NCBI GenBank assembly: GCA_019348095.1
Contig: JAHWKC010000015.1
Span: forward strand, 1-15,627
Reading direction: 5' to 3'
Length of the DNA stretch: 15,627 nucleotides
DNA from: Pseudomonadota bacterium
Lineage (GTDB): Bacteria; Pseudomonadota; Gammaproteobacteria; Xanthomonadales; Xanthomonadaceae
The position numbers and the translations under genes were made by a program. Under the pieces are notes generated by a model. That model saw only the letters and a program-made list of their open reading frames with translations, made no database searches and was not told where the DNA came from. Shown piece after piece: positions 7,090 to 13,798 of the stretch (its first letter is position 1; each line of letters opens with the position of its first letter).

Positions 7090-7867
7090 CGCTGCGCAGC
7101 CGCTGCTCGGTGTAGTCCCACAGCAAGCCGCCGTCGACGTAGACGGTGCTGCCGGTGATGTAGTCGGCATCGCTGGAGGCTAGGAACACCGCCGCGCCGG
7201 CCACGTCCTGCGGCGTGCCCAGGCGCCTGAGCGGGATGTTGGCCAGCAGCGGCTCCAGCAGTGCCGGATCGTCGAGCACCGGCGCGTTGATCGGCGTGCG
7301 GATCGCACCGGGCGCGATGTTGTTGACGGTGATGCCCAACGGCGCCAGCTCGACGGCGAGGTTGCGCATCAGCATCTTCAGCCCGCCTTTGCTGGCGGCG
7401 TAGCTGGCGAAGTTGGGGAACGGCAGTTGCTCGTGCACCGAACTGATGTTGATGATGCGCCCGCCCCGACCGGTGTCGCGCAGGTGCCGCACGAACGCCT
7501 GCGCGGCAAAGAACGCGCCCTTGAGGTTCACATCGAGCACCAGGTCGTACTCGGCCTCGGTCACCTCGCAGAACGCCGCGTAGCGCTCCACGCCCGCGTT
7601 GTTGACCAGGATGTCGATGCGGCCCATCAGCCGCACGCCTTCGGCCACCATCTGCCGCACCGCCTCGACGTTGCCGATGTCGCCGGCCAGTACGCAGCCC
7701 TCGCCGCCGGCCTCGCGCACCAAGGCCAGGGTCTGCCGCGAATCGGCGTCGTCGTGCAGATCCTCCACGATCACGCGCGCGCCCTCCCGGGCGAAGCGCA
7801 CCGCGATGCCGCGGCCGATGCCCTGGCCGCTGCCGGTGACCAGCACTACCTTGTTCTTCAGACGCAC
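7079..7867 (-). CDS. gdh: SDR-family glucose 1-dehydrogenase
   Basis: This is a 262-residue classical short-chain dehydrogenase. It has TGSGQGIG (11-18) for the cofactor, NNAG (89-92), N114, and the catalytic S143, Y156 and K160 in ISSVHE...YAASK. It ends TGSTVYVDGGLLWDY. The segments INISSVHEQLPFPNFASYAASKGG and NNIAPGAIRTPIN closely resemble Bacillus glucose 1-dehydrogenases (INMSSVHE.IPWP; NNIGPGAINTPIN), so oxidation of beta-D-glucose to gluconolactone is the best call. Acidic E35-D36 at the end of strand 2 favours NAD+ over NADP+ (inference). The GTG at 7865-7867 is chosen because RLKNKVVLVTG starts right after it. In-frame sequence up to 8167 is Arg/Pro-rich and not SDR-like. Its end overlaps treF by 11 bases, which fits a trehalose-to-gluconate route. 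Other sugar or polyol substrates cannot be excluded. Confidence 0.88.
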   Translation of the reverse strand: MRLKNKVVLVTGSGQGIGRGIAVRFAREGARVIVEDLHDDADSRQTLALVREAGGEGCVLAGDIGNVEAVRQMVAEGVRLMGRIDILVNNAGVERYAAFCEVTEAEYDLVLDVNLKGAFFAAQAFVRHLRDTGRGGRIINISSVHEQLPFPNFASYAASKGGLKMLMRNLAVELAPLGITVNNIAPGAIRTPINAPVLDDPALLEPLLANIPLRRLGTPQDVAGAAVFLASSDADYITGSTVYVDGGLLWDYTEQRLRSDER

Positions 7868-8179
7868 TGCCGATCCCGCACCGCACCCAAGGCTGACGAG
7901 TCTAGGCGGGCGGCGCGTGAATGGCGCGCGAGGTGCAGCCGCAGCGCCGGGGCGCATCGCGCATGCGGCGCGGGGTGCGCGCGAGCGCGGAACGCCTGAG
8001 CTTCGCGGCGGGTTAACCGGCTCTACGGGATAGTCGAAGTGGTCGAGCCGGGCCATGACGAGTCCGGTCCGACGTCCGCAATCGGCCGCAGAACCGATGC
8101 CGCATCGAATGCCCGCACCGGGTCGCACCAGCGCGGCCCGCGCGCCGACCTCTTCGGTCGACCCCACCAGGAGACAACC
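7868..8179. other. 312-base divergent intergenic region
   Basis: It separates the divergent gdh-treF pair from the ferritin-like gene and should hold promoters in both directions. I see no well-spaced sigma-70 pair. It contains a GGTTAACC palindrome (about 8014-8021) and a GC-rich alternating stretch near 7950-7990. A minus-strand open frame crosses it into gdh but looks non-coding. AGGAGA at 8169-8174 is the ribosome site of the downstream gene. Confidence 0.6.
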
Positions 8180-8713
8180 ATGACCACACCCAGAGAACAG
8201 CTACTGAACTCGTTGCGCGACGCCCACGCAATGGAGAAGCAGGCCGAGACCATGCTCAAGGGACAGGCCAAGCGCCTGGAGCACTACCCGGAGCTCAGGG
8301 CCCGCATCGAGCAGCACGTGGAGGAAACCCGCGGTCAGGCCGAACTGGTGAGCCAGTGCCTGGAGCATCTCGGCGAGTCACCCTCGAAAATCAAGGACAG
8401 CGGCGGCTCGATGCTGGCCATGGGCCAGTCGCTGGCCGGCATGGTGGTGGACGACGAGGTGCTCAAGGGCATCATCGCGTGCTACTCCTTCGAGCACATG
8501 GAGATTGCCTCCTACCGCCAGCTCATCGCGATGGCGCAGGCGGTCGGCGAGCCTGAGGTCCAGCGGATCTGCGAGCAGATCCTGCCCGAAGAGGAAGCCA
8601 TGGCCGCGTGGCTGGAGCAACGCATGGACGGCATCACCGAGGAGTTCATGATGCGCCTGGGGATGCCGCCCGACGCGCGTCCGGGTGCGTCGCGGGCCGA
8701 AGCCAAGCGTTGA
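8180..8713 (+). CDS. YciE-like ferritin-fold protein (DUF892)
   Basis: The product is a 177-residue four-helix-bundle protein. The ATG at 8180 follows AGGAGACAACC, a strong ribosome site. Candidate di-iron ligands sit in the usual ferritin-like places: E19 in HAMEKQAETML, H46/E49 in EQHVEETRGQ, E105-H106-E108 in YSFEHMEIASY, and the E137-E139 acidic run before MAAWLEQ. The opening (EQLLNSLRDAHAMEKQAETML) and GIIACYSFEHMEIASYRQLI are typical of DUF892/YciE proteins, which are linked to stationary-phase and stress responses in enterobacteria; their exact chemistry is unsettled. The C-terminal 18 residues are a charged tail. It is transcribed away from gdh-treF and converges on the ZIP transporter gene across a strong hairpin. 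Confidence 0.92.
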   Translation: MTTPREQLLNSLRDAHAMEKQAETMLKGQAKRLEHYPELRARIEQHVEETRGQAELVSQCLEHLGESPSKIKDSGGSMLAMGQSLAGMVVDDEVLKGIIACYSFEHMEIASYRQLIAMAQAVGEPEVQRICEQILPEEEAMAAWLEQRMDGITEEFMMRLGMPPDARPGASRAEAKR

Positions 8714-8725
8714 GTGCGGGCGCTG

Positions 8726-8756
8726 CGATCCGCGTGCGCGATGCGCACCCGGATCG
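8726..8756. terminator. Strong 14-bp hairpin between convergent genes
   Basis: CGATCCGCGTGCGC (8726-8739) and GCGCACCCGGATCG (8743-8756) pair at 13 of 14 positions around a GAT loop. It sits 13 bases after the ferritin-like gene's stop and about 50 bases beyond the end of the ZIP gene on the other strand. That placement suggests a bidirectional transcript end. No T-run follows in either direction, so termination is inferred from position and stability only. Confidence 0.5.
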
Positions 8757-8772
8757 CCGGCGCGTTCATCGC

Positions 8773-8813
8773 GATGCGCTCAACCAGGGCGCTCAACCCA
8801 CGCCGCTCAACCC
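8773..8813 (-). repeat. Triplicated 13-14-bp unit spanning a stop codon
   Basis: Read on the minus strand, GGGTTGAGCGGCGT (8813-8800), GGGTTGAGCGCCCT (8799-8786) and GGTTGAGCGCATC (8785-8773) are adjacent. The TGA in the first unit is the stop of the ZIP gene. Confidence 0.85.
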
Positions 8814-9577
8814 AGGGCGGTATCCAGCAGCATCATCAGCACGAAACCCAGCATCAACCCGCCGGTCGCGAAGTTCTCGTGGCCCTGCCGGTGCGACTCC
8901 GGGATGATCTCGTGGCTGACCACGAACAGCATCGCGCCGGCCGCGAAGCCCAGCCCGATCGGCAGCAACAACGGCACCAGCACGACCAGGCTGGCACCGG
9001 CCACCGCCCCGACCGGCTCGATCAGCCCCGAGGCCATCCCCACCAGCACCGCGCGCGCGCGGCTGTAGCCGGCGGCGATCAGCGCCATCGCCACCACTAG
9101 GCCTTCGGGCACGTCCTGGATCGCGATGCCGGTGGCCAGCGCGTTGCCGCGCGCGAAATCGTTGGCGTAGCCGACCCCGATCGCCAGCCCTTCGGGCAGG
9201 TTGTGCAGGCAGATCGCGAACACGAACAGCCAGGTGCGCTTGAGACGATGGGGCGACCGGCCTTCCGGACCCTTGATGAAGTGCTCGTGCGGTATGGCGC
9301 GCTCCAGCGCCATCACCAGCGCCGCACCGACCATGATCGCCATGCCGACCAGCAGGCCCGCGCCCCAGCGTCCCGCGCCCTGCGCCTGGGCAGCCGCGAT
9401 GCCCGGCAGCACCAGCGAGAATGCACTGGCGGCCAGCATCACGCCGGCACCGAATCCGAGCAGTGCATCCTGGGTGCGTTGTTCGATGCCGCGCATGAAC
9501 CACGCCGGCGCGGCGCCCAGTGCGGTCGCGGCCGCCGCGGCCGAGCCACCCAGCAGCGCCGCCAGCACCGGTGTCAT
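8807..9577 (-). CDS. ZIP-family divalent metal transporter
   Basis: This is a 256-residue inner-membrane permease predicted to import Zn2+ or related divalent metals. ZIP hallmarks are HNLPEG (125-130) in helix 4 and QDVPEG (154-159) in helix 5, both part of the binuclear metal site, with EPVGA (187-191) and SHEIIPESH (221-229) in later helices. About eight hydrophobic helices are visible. The loop between helices 3 and 4 carries a short His-containing run, IPHEHF (95-100), rather than a long His-rich loop. The layout resembles the bacterial GufA-like branch. I prefer the ATG at 9575-9577, which begins [11 protein letters not shown] at the first helix; a GTG 24 bases upstream is the alternative. 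The gene runs convergently to the ferritin-like gene. Metal uptake beside a ferritin-fold protein is suggestive but not evidence of joint function. Confidence 0.93.
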   Translation of the reverse strand: MTPVLAALLGGSAAAAATALGAAPAWFMRGIEQRTQDALLGFGAGVMLAASAFSLVLPGIAAAQAQGAGRWGAGLLVGMAIMVGAALVMALERAIPHEHFIKGPEGRSPHRLKRTWLFVFAICLHNLPEGLAIGVGYANDFARGNALATGIAIQDVPEGLVVAMALIAAGYSRARAVLVGMASGLIEPVGAVAGASLVVLVPLLLPIGLGFAAGAMLFVVSHEIIPESHRQGHENFATGGLMLGFVLMMLLDTALG

Positions 9578-9680
9578 GCCGCCTGCGCTCAGCCCCGGCA
9601 CCCGCGCCGCGCCTCACCGATGGTGTACAGGCGCCGCCATGGCGCCTCGCACGCCGGCTGCCGCACGCCGGCCGCATGCG

Positions 9681-9878
9681 TCATGGCCGGCCCGGCGTTC
9701 CCACCGGTGCCGGCGGTTGCGGATCATGCGCCGGCGGCTGGACCGGCGCGGGTTCGTCGGGAGCCGGCACTTCGGGTGTCGACGGCGCGGGCCGGGGCAC
9801 CTCGGGCGGGGCCGGGCTGGGCTGCGGCGTCTGCGGCTGCCCGTCCGGCACGGCCGGCGTGGGATTGGGTGTGATCAT
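9681..9878 (-). CDS. Short proline-rich ORF
   Basis: Sixty-five residues, about 40% proline (26 of 65), with Pro-Ala-Glu-Val periodicity such as [20 protein letters not shown]. It is acidic, has no hydrophobic core, and would be intrinsically disordered. The start is ATG at 9876-9878; the frame remains open to 9938. Short Pro-rich proteins of this kind occur in Xanthomonadaceae and other proteobacteria without known function. The ribosome site is weak and GC-rich DNA easily yields Pro-rich frames, so it may not be a gene. It lies on the same strand between the ABC permease (ends 9985) and ZIP genes. Confidence 0.45.
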   Translation of the reverse strand: MITPNPTPAVPDGQPQTPQPSPAPPEVPRPAPSTPEVPAPDEPAPVQPPAHDPQPPAPVGTPGRP

Positions 9879-9984
9879 CGATGGCGATCTCTGGCGGCTC
9901 TGCGCACCTTGCCGGCTGCGCCGTCGCCTCGGCGTCAATGCTACCGGGCACGGCGCGGGCCTGGCGCCAGTGCACGAACGCGCA

Positions 9985-10752
9985 CTACGACTTGAGCTTG
10001 TAGCCGGTCCGGAACACCCACCACACCGCCACCAGGCACAGCACCAGGAAGCCCGCGATCATCCCCGCGCTGACCACCACGTCGACATCCGACACGCCGT
10101 AGAAGCTCCAGCGGAATCCACTGATCAGGTACACCACCGGGTTGAACAGGGTGATCGTCTGCCACACCGGCGGCAGCATGCTGATCGAGTAGAACGCGCC
10201 GCCGAGGAAGGTCAGCGGGGTCACGATCATCAGCGGGATGATCTGCAGCTTCTGGAAGTCGTCGGCCCACAGCCCGATGATGAAGCCGAACAGGCTGAAG
10301 CTGACCGCGGTCAGCAGCAGAAAGCACAGCATCCACAGCGGGTGGGCGATTTCGTAGGGCACGAACACCCGCGCGGTCAGCAGGATCAGCGCACCGACCA
10401 TCACTGACTTGGTCGTGGCCGCGCCGACATAGCCGATCACCACCTCGACGTAGGACACCGGCGCGGACAGCAACTCGTAGATCGTGCCGGACCACTTGGG
10501 CATGTAGATGCCGAAGGACGCGTTGGAGATGCTCTCGTTGAGCAGTGACAGCATGATCAGGCCCGGGATGATGAAGGCGCCGTAGCTGACCCCGTCGACC
10601 TCGCCCATGCGCGAGCCGATCGCCGCGCCGAACACCACGAAGTACAGCGAGGTGGTCAGCACCGGGGAGACGATGCTCTCGGCCAGGGTGCGGAAGGTGC
10701 GCGCCATCTCGAAGCGGTAGATCGCGCGGATCGCGTGGAGGTTGAGGGACAT
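9985..10752 (-). CDS. ABC-2 type transporter permease, YadH-like
   Basis: The 255-residue membrane subunit of an ABC exporter. Helices start at about residue 25 ([22 protein letters not shown]). The features [35 protein letters not shown] and [45 protein letters not shown] closely parallel E. coli YadH. About six membrane helices are expected, and the protein probably works as a dimer with two copies of the ATPase encoded upstream. The ATG at 10750-10752 has GGAG eight bases upstream. A frame open to 10935 would translate an inverted repeat ([16 protein letters not shown] peptide), which is an artefact. The substrate is unknown. The 198-base gap from the ATPase gene, filled by that repeat, is unusual for such a pair. 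Confidence 0.92.
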   Translation of the reverse strand: MSLNLHAIRAIYRFEMARTFRTLAESIVSPVLTTSLYFVVFGAAIGSRMGEVDGVSYGAFIIPGLIMLSLLNESISNASFGIYMPKWSGTIYELLSAPVSYVEVVIGYVGAATTKSVMVGALILLTARVFVPYEIAHPLWMLCFLLLTAVSFSLFGFIIGLWADDFQKLQIIPLMIVTPLTFLGGAFYSISMLPPVWQTITLFNPVVYLISGFRWSFYGVSDVDVVVSAGMIAGFLVLCLVAVWWVFRTGYKLKS

Positions 10753-10797
10753 TTCAGCAGCTCCGCTCATCGTTTCCCGCGACGGCGGGGAAACACT

Positions 10798-10914
10798 GCT
10801 CGTCATCCCCGCGCAGGCGGGGATCCAGTGGCGCGAGACGGGAGTGGCCGCCGAATCGAATGCGGCATTGCGCGCTGGAGTCACTGGGTTCCCGCTTGCG
10901 CGGTAATGACGAGC
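10798..10914. repeat. Long imperfect inverted repeat (CGTCATCCCCGCGCAGGCGGG family)
   Basis: Left arm 10798-10830 and right arm 10882-10914, 33 bases each, are complementary at 28 positions, with a 51-base spacer. The core resembles the widespread CGTCATTCCCGCGCAGGCGGGAATCCAG repeat found across Neisseria, Xanthomonadaceae and other proteobacteria. A smaller hairpin, TTTCCC (10773-10778) with GGGGAAA (10787-10793), lies just beside it. The element sits inside the two-gene ABC operon, where it could lower permease expression relative to the ATPase. Confidence 0.85.
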
Positions 10915-10950
10915 AAAAGGACAGGCGAGGAACACGCGGAAAGCGACCGC

Positions 10951-11877
10951 TCATGCGTTCCCCCGCACCAGACTCACGAAAATTTCCTCCAGCGAACTCT
11001 CGCTGGAATGCAGGTCCTTGAAGTCGACGCCGTGGTCGGCCAGCCGCCGCAGCAGCGTGGCGATGCCGGTGCGCTCGCCCTGGGTGTCGAAGGTGTAGAC
11101 CAGCGCGCCGCCGTCGTCCGACAGCTCCAGCGGCAATCCCTCCAGTCCGTCGGGAATGCGCGACAACGGCTCCTGCAGGGTCAGGGTCAGCTGCTTGCGG
11201 CCGAGCTTGCGCATCAAAGCGACCTTGTCCTCGACCAGCACTATCTCGCCGTGGTTGATCACGCCCACCCGGTCGGCCATCTCCTGCGCCTCCTCGATGT
11301 AATGCGTGGTCAGGATGATGGTGACGCCCTGTTCCCGCAGCCCGCGCACCATCTGCCACATGTCGTGGCGCAGCTCGACGTCGACCCCGGCGGTGGGCTC
11401 GTCGAGGAACAGGATGCGCGGCTCGTGCGCCAGCGCCTTGGCGATCAGCACGCGGCGCTTCATGCCGCCCGACAGCGCCAGGATCTTGCTGTCCTTCTTG
11501 TCCCACAGCGACAGCGCACGCAGCACCTTCTCCAGGTGCGCCGGATCGGGCGGCCTGCCGAACAAACCGCGACTGAAACGGACCGTCGCCCAGACCGACT
11601 CGAAGGCGTCGGTCGAGAGCTCCTGCGGCACCAGGCCGATCTTGGACCGCGCTGCACGATAGTCGCGCACGATGTCGTGGCCGTCGGCGATGACCGTGCC
11701 GCTGCTGGCGTTGACGATGCCGCAGATGATGCTGATCAGCGTGGTCTTGCCCGCGCCGTTGGGCCCGAGCAGCGCGAAGATCTCGCCGCGGCGGATCTCC
11801 AGGTCGACGTTCTTCAGCGCCTGCAAGCCGGAGGCATAGGTCTTGGTGAGGTTCTGTACGGAGATGATCGGCTGCAC
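10951..11877 (-). CDS. ABC transporter ATP-binding protein, YadG-like
   Basis: This is a 308-residue nucleotide-binding subunit. It has Walker A GPNGAGKT (38-45), a Q-loop Q85 in GLVPQE, signature LSGGMKRR (135-142), Walker B ILFLDE with E160 (155-160), and the switch histidine H192 in LTTHYIEEA. Residues about 225-308 form an extra C-terminal domain ending [15 protein letters not shown], normal for drug/polysaccharide-type ABC-2 exporters. The start is GTG at 11875-11877 with AGGAT five bases upstream. It powers the YadH-like permease that follows on the same strand. All catalytic motifs are intact. Confidence 0.94.
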   Translation of the reverse strand: MQPIISVQNLTKTYASGLQALKNVDLEIRRGEIFALLGPNGAGKTTLISIICGIVNASSGTVIADGHDIVRDYRAARSKIGLVPQELSTDAFESVWATVRFSRGLFGRPPDPAHLEKVLRALSLWDKKDSKILALSGGMKRRVLIAKALAHEPRILFLDEPTAGVDVELRHDMWQMVRGLREQGVTIILTTHYIEEAQEMADRVGVINHGEIVLVEDKVALMRKLGRKQLTLTLQEPLSRIPDGLEGLPLELSDDGGALVYTFDTQGERTGIATLLRRLADHGVDFKDLHSSESSLEEIFVSLVRGNA

Positions 11878-11949
11878 GCGGTATCCTGTCGATCTTTCGG
11901 CGGCGGCGAAGCGGGCCGCCGCCGCACAGCCTAGCGGCGATGACGGGCC

Positions 11950-11977
11950 GGTATAAGCCCCGGGCAGGAGGCGCCAA
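11950..11977 (-). promoter_or_regulatory. Candidate sigma-70 promoter for the ABC operon
   Basis: On the minus strand TTGGCG (11977-11972) and TATACC (11955-11950) are 16 bases apart, each matching the consensus at four of six positions. Transcription would begin near 11943, leaving about 66 bases before the GTG start. The match is moderate for GC-rich DNA and no experiment supports it. Confidence 0.35.
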
Positions 11978-12130
11978 TGGCGATCGGTGCAGGGCCGTCA
12001 CGCCGCATGTACAGGAGATGCGTTCAGGTTTGTAAAAAACTGATCAACTCGTCCGCTGTAGGATCGCGCAAATTGCGACGCAGTTGGCATTCCGCCGAGG
12101 TCGCACTGCCCCACCCGCACGAGGAAGCAG

Positions 12131-12196
12131 ATGCCACTCATCGACCCAGCGACACCCGCCACCCCCGTGCTGCCGTCCACCGGACCGCGGCCGTGA
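12131..12196 (+). CDS. Possible 21-codon leader ORF overlapping the next gene
   Basis: The ATG at 12131 follows GAGGAAGCAG, the best ribosome site in this region. The peptide MPLIDPATPATPVLPSTGPRP ends at TGA (12194-12196), which overlaps the next start in ATGATG fashion (TGATG). It is rich in proline and threonine. It could be a real leader whose translation delivers ribosomes to the downstream ORF. Alternatively it is the true N-terminus of that gene with the frame broken by a one- or two-base sequence error. It was too short to score as a gene by length alone. Confidence 0.4.
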   Translation: MPLIDPATPATPVLPSTGPRP

Positions 12197-12453
12197 TGCG
12201 CATGCTCGGCGCGGCCGAGATCGAGGCGGCCATCTCCAGGCTCGAGGGGGAGATGTCGGACCTGCAGCACCGGCACCGCGACCTGTTCGCCTACGCCAAC
12301 GCCTGGGCCGAACGCTACGACGCGATCGTCTTTGCCACCCCGATCGAATCACGCGCCGCAGTCGAGGCCCGCCTGAACCGCATCGGCGTGCGCTGGGGTG
12401 TGGCCAACGGCGTACGCATGACCGGCCAGTTCCCGGCGCTCGATCCCGCCTGA
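12196..12453 (+). CDS. Small hypothetical helical protein
   Basis: The product has 85 residues: MRMLGAAEIEAAISRLEGEM, then DLQHRHRDLFAYANAWAERYDAIVFATP, then RAAVEARLNRIGVRWGVANGVRMTGQFPALDPA. The first 45 residues look like two amphipathic helices, possibly a coiled coil. There is no signal peptide or membrane helix and I do not recognise the family. Possible starts are GTG 12193, ATG 12196 and ATG 12202. None has its own ribosome site, which fits translation coupled to the short ORF at 12131. The region upstream (12030-12070) is unusually AT-rich for this window (TTTGTAAAAAACTGATCAAC) and may include the promoter, although no well-spaced -35/-10 pair stands out. The gene converges on the permease gene ending at 12512. 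Confidence 0.65.
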   Translation: MRMLGAAEIEAAISRLEGEMSDLQHRHRDLFAYANAWAERYDAIVFATPIESRAAVEARLNRIGVRWGVANGVRMTGQFPALDPA

Positions 12454-12467
12454 ACTTCTGGAGCGGC

Positions 12468-12507
12468 CGTCGGCGACCCGGCGGCGTGCCGCGCTACCCC
12501 GCCGACG
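12468..12507. terminator. Possible hairpin between convergent genes
   Basis: CGTCGGCG (12468-12475) and CGCCGACG (12500-12507) are perfectly complementary with a 24-base loop that can fold further (CGGC/GCCG). A second small inverted repeat, GACGAT/ATCGTC, covers the stop of the minus-strand gene. The position fits a transcript end, but no T-run follows. Confidence 0.3.
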
Positions 12508-12511
12508 ACGA

Positions 12512-13597
12512 TCAATCGTCAGCCATGGGGCTTGCGACCGGTCGGTCCAGCGGATCGCCCAGCACGTCCTGCACGTACAGCATTCGCGCCAGCACCATGG
12601 CGGCGGCCAGCAGCGGCGTTGCCAGCAGCACCCCGAGCATGCCGAGCAGGCTGGCCATCAGCAGCTGCGAGGCGACTGACAGCGCCGGCGGGATGCTCAC
12701 GGTCTTCTCGAACACGATCGGCATGATCACGTTGCTCTCGATGTTCTGGATCACGAAGTACGCACCCACCGCCATCAGGCACAGGGCCGGGCTTTCCAGG
12801 AACGCCACCAGTGCGATCGGCACCACCGCGATCAACGGCCCCAGGTAGGGAATGAAGGTCAGCAGCCCGGTCAGCAGGCCGAGGGTGAACGCCAGCGGCA
12901 CGCCCAGCAGGTGCAGCACCAGCCAGGTCGACAACCACAGCAGCACCATCGAGATCAGTTGTCCGACCAGCCACCAGCGCAAGGCGTTGCCGAGCTTCTC
13001 CAGAACTTCGCAGGCGCGCTCGCGACGCGGCAGCGGGACCAGCCGCAGCAGCCCCTCGATGTACATCCGCGGGTTGTAGGCGAAGAACACCCCGATGAAC
13101 AACGTGATGAGGAACGCCGCCAGCGCGCCGAACACGGTCGCGCTGACCCCGCCGATGCGCGCCCACACCTGTTGGGCTTCGGTCACGTCCAGCTGCGGCA
13201 GGGTGTCGAGCGCATAGGCGCCGAACGTGTGCGCGCGCAGCATTGCCTCCAGGTCCTCGATCGACTCGGCCATGCCGGCCATCAGCGCCTGGACCTCGTG
13301 CGCCACCCCGGGTCCGACCATCCATACCGCCGCGCTCGAGCCGGCCAGCAGCAGCGCCAGCACCAGGGTCAGCGACCAGCCCTCCGGCAGGCGCGTGCAC
13401 CGGCTGACCACGCCACTGAAGAAGCACAGCAGCACCGCCACCAGCACCCCGGCGAACATCAGCAGCAGCACTTCCAGCGCCTTCCACAGCACCAGCACCA
13501 GCAGGAACATGGCCGTCACCACGCCGGTGACGTTGAACGCACGTCGGGTCAGGCTGGTGGCGCCGCCGACGGCGGCGGGCGTCGGGTCCGCGCTCAT
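12512..13597 (-). CDS. AI-2E family transporter (PerM/YhhT-like)
   Basis: This 361-residue membrane protein belongs to the AI-2E transporter (UPF0118/PerM) family. Hydrophobic helices lie at about 22-60, 73-95 and 150-173. A central amphipathic stretch (95-148) lies between the N-terminal and later helices. The family hallmark LGLLTGLLTFIPYLGPLIAVVPIA (239-262) is followed by IQNIESNVIMPIVFEKTVSIPPALSVASQLLMASLLGMLGVLLATPLLA (283-331). Members have been linked to autoinducer-2 export or to ion/proton transport, so the substrate is uncertain. The ATG at 13595-13597 starts a hydrophilic N-terminus; the ribosome site is weak. Upstream in-frame sequence to 13708 reads through a palindromic repeat and is not coding. 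It is divergent from the MscS-family gene. Confidence 0.93.
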   Translation of the reverse strand: MSADPTPAAVGGATSLTRRAFNVTGVVTAMFLLVLVLWKALEVLLLMFAGVLVAVLLCFFSGVVSRCTRLPEGWSLTLVLALLLAGSSAAVWMVGPGVAHEVQALMAGMAESIEDLEAMLRAHTFGAYALDTLPQLDVTEAQQVWARIGGVSATVFGALAAFLITLFIGVFFAYNPRMYIEGLLRLVPLPRRERACEVLEKLGNALRWWLVGQLISMVLLWLSTWLVLHLLGVPLAFTLGLLTGLLTFIPYLGPLIAVVPIALVAFLESPALCLMAVGAYFVIQNIESNVIMPIVFEKTVSIPPALSVASQLLMASLLGMLGVLLATPLLAAAMVLARMLYVQDVLGDPLDRPVASPMADD

Positions 13598-13644
13598 GAG
13601 CACGACGTTATTGCCCGCCGCGTGATGCCGATGGTTAAGCGCCC

Positions 13645-13723
13645 CTGTAGGAGCGGGCCATGCCCGCGATCGGGAACGATGCGGGTGACTGCGCGTGATC
13701 GCGCCCATGGTGCACTCCTACAG
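13645..13723. repeat. REP-like inverted repeat, diverged copy 3
   Basis: The left arm 13645-13671 begins CTGTAGGAGCGGGCCATG. The right arm 13697-13723, read in reverse complement, begins CTGTAGGAGTGCACCATG. They pair imperfectly over 27 bases. The GTAGGAGCGG core ties it to the copies at 4146 and 5338, while the middle (GGGCCATGCCC) is a different variant. It lies between the divergent permease and channel genes, in the 201-base gap. Confidence 0.7.
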
Positions 13724-13798
13724 CCCCCCCGAGCCCGCTCGACGCTGCATCCACGGCCGATCGCGCAACCTGCAGGTCACCCGATGCAGGAGTGATGC

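Noticed and set aside
5470..7158. 560-codon plus-strand frame opposite treF
   Set aside because: It mirrors the trehalase gene almost exactly, has low-complexity Arg/Ala/Val composition, and no recognisable motif.
7868..8167. 100-codon N-terminal extension of the glucose dehydrogenase
   Set aside because: The extension is Arg/Pro-rich, and SDR homology begins exactly at the GTG at 7867 (RLKNKVVLVTG).
10753..10935. 61-codon N-terminal extension of the ABC permease
   Set aside because: It translates an inverted repeat. The ATG at 10752 has a proper ribosome site and matches the usual YadH start.
13598..13708. 37-codon extension of the AI-2E family permease
   Set aside because: It runs through the palindromic repeat at 13645-13723, and its residues are not like the family.
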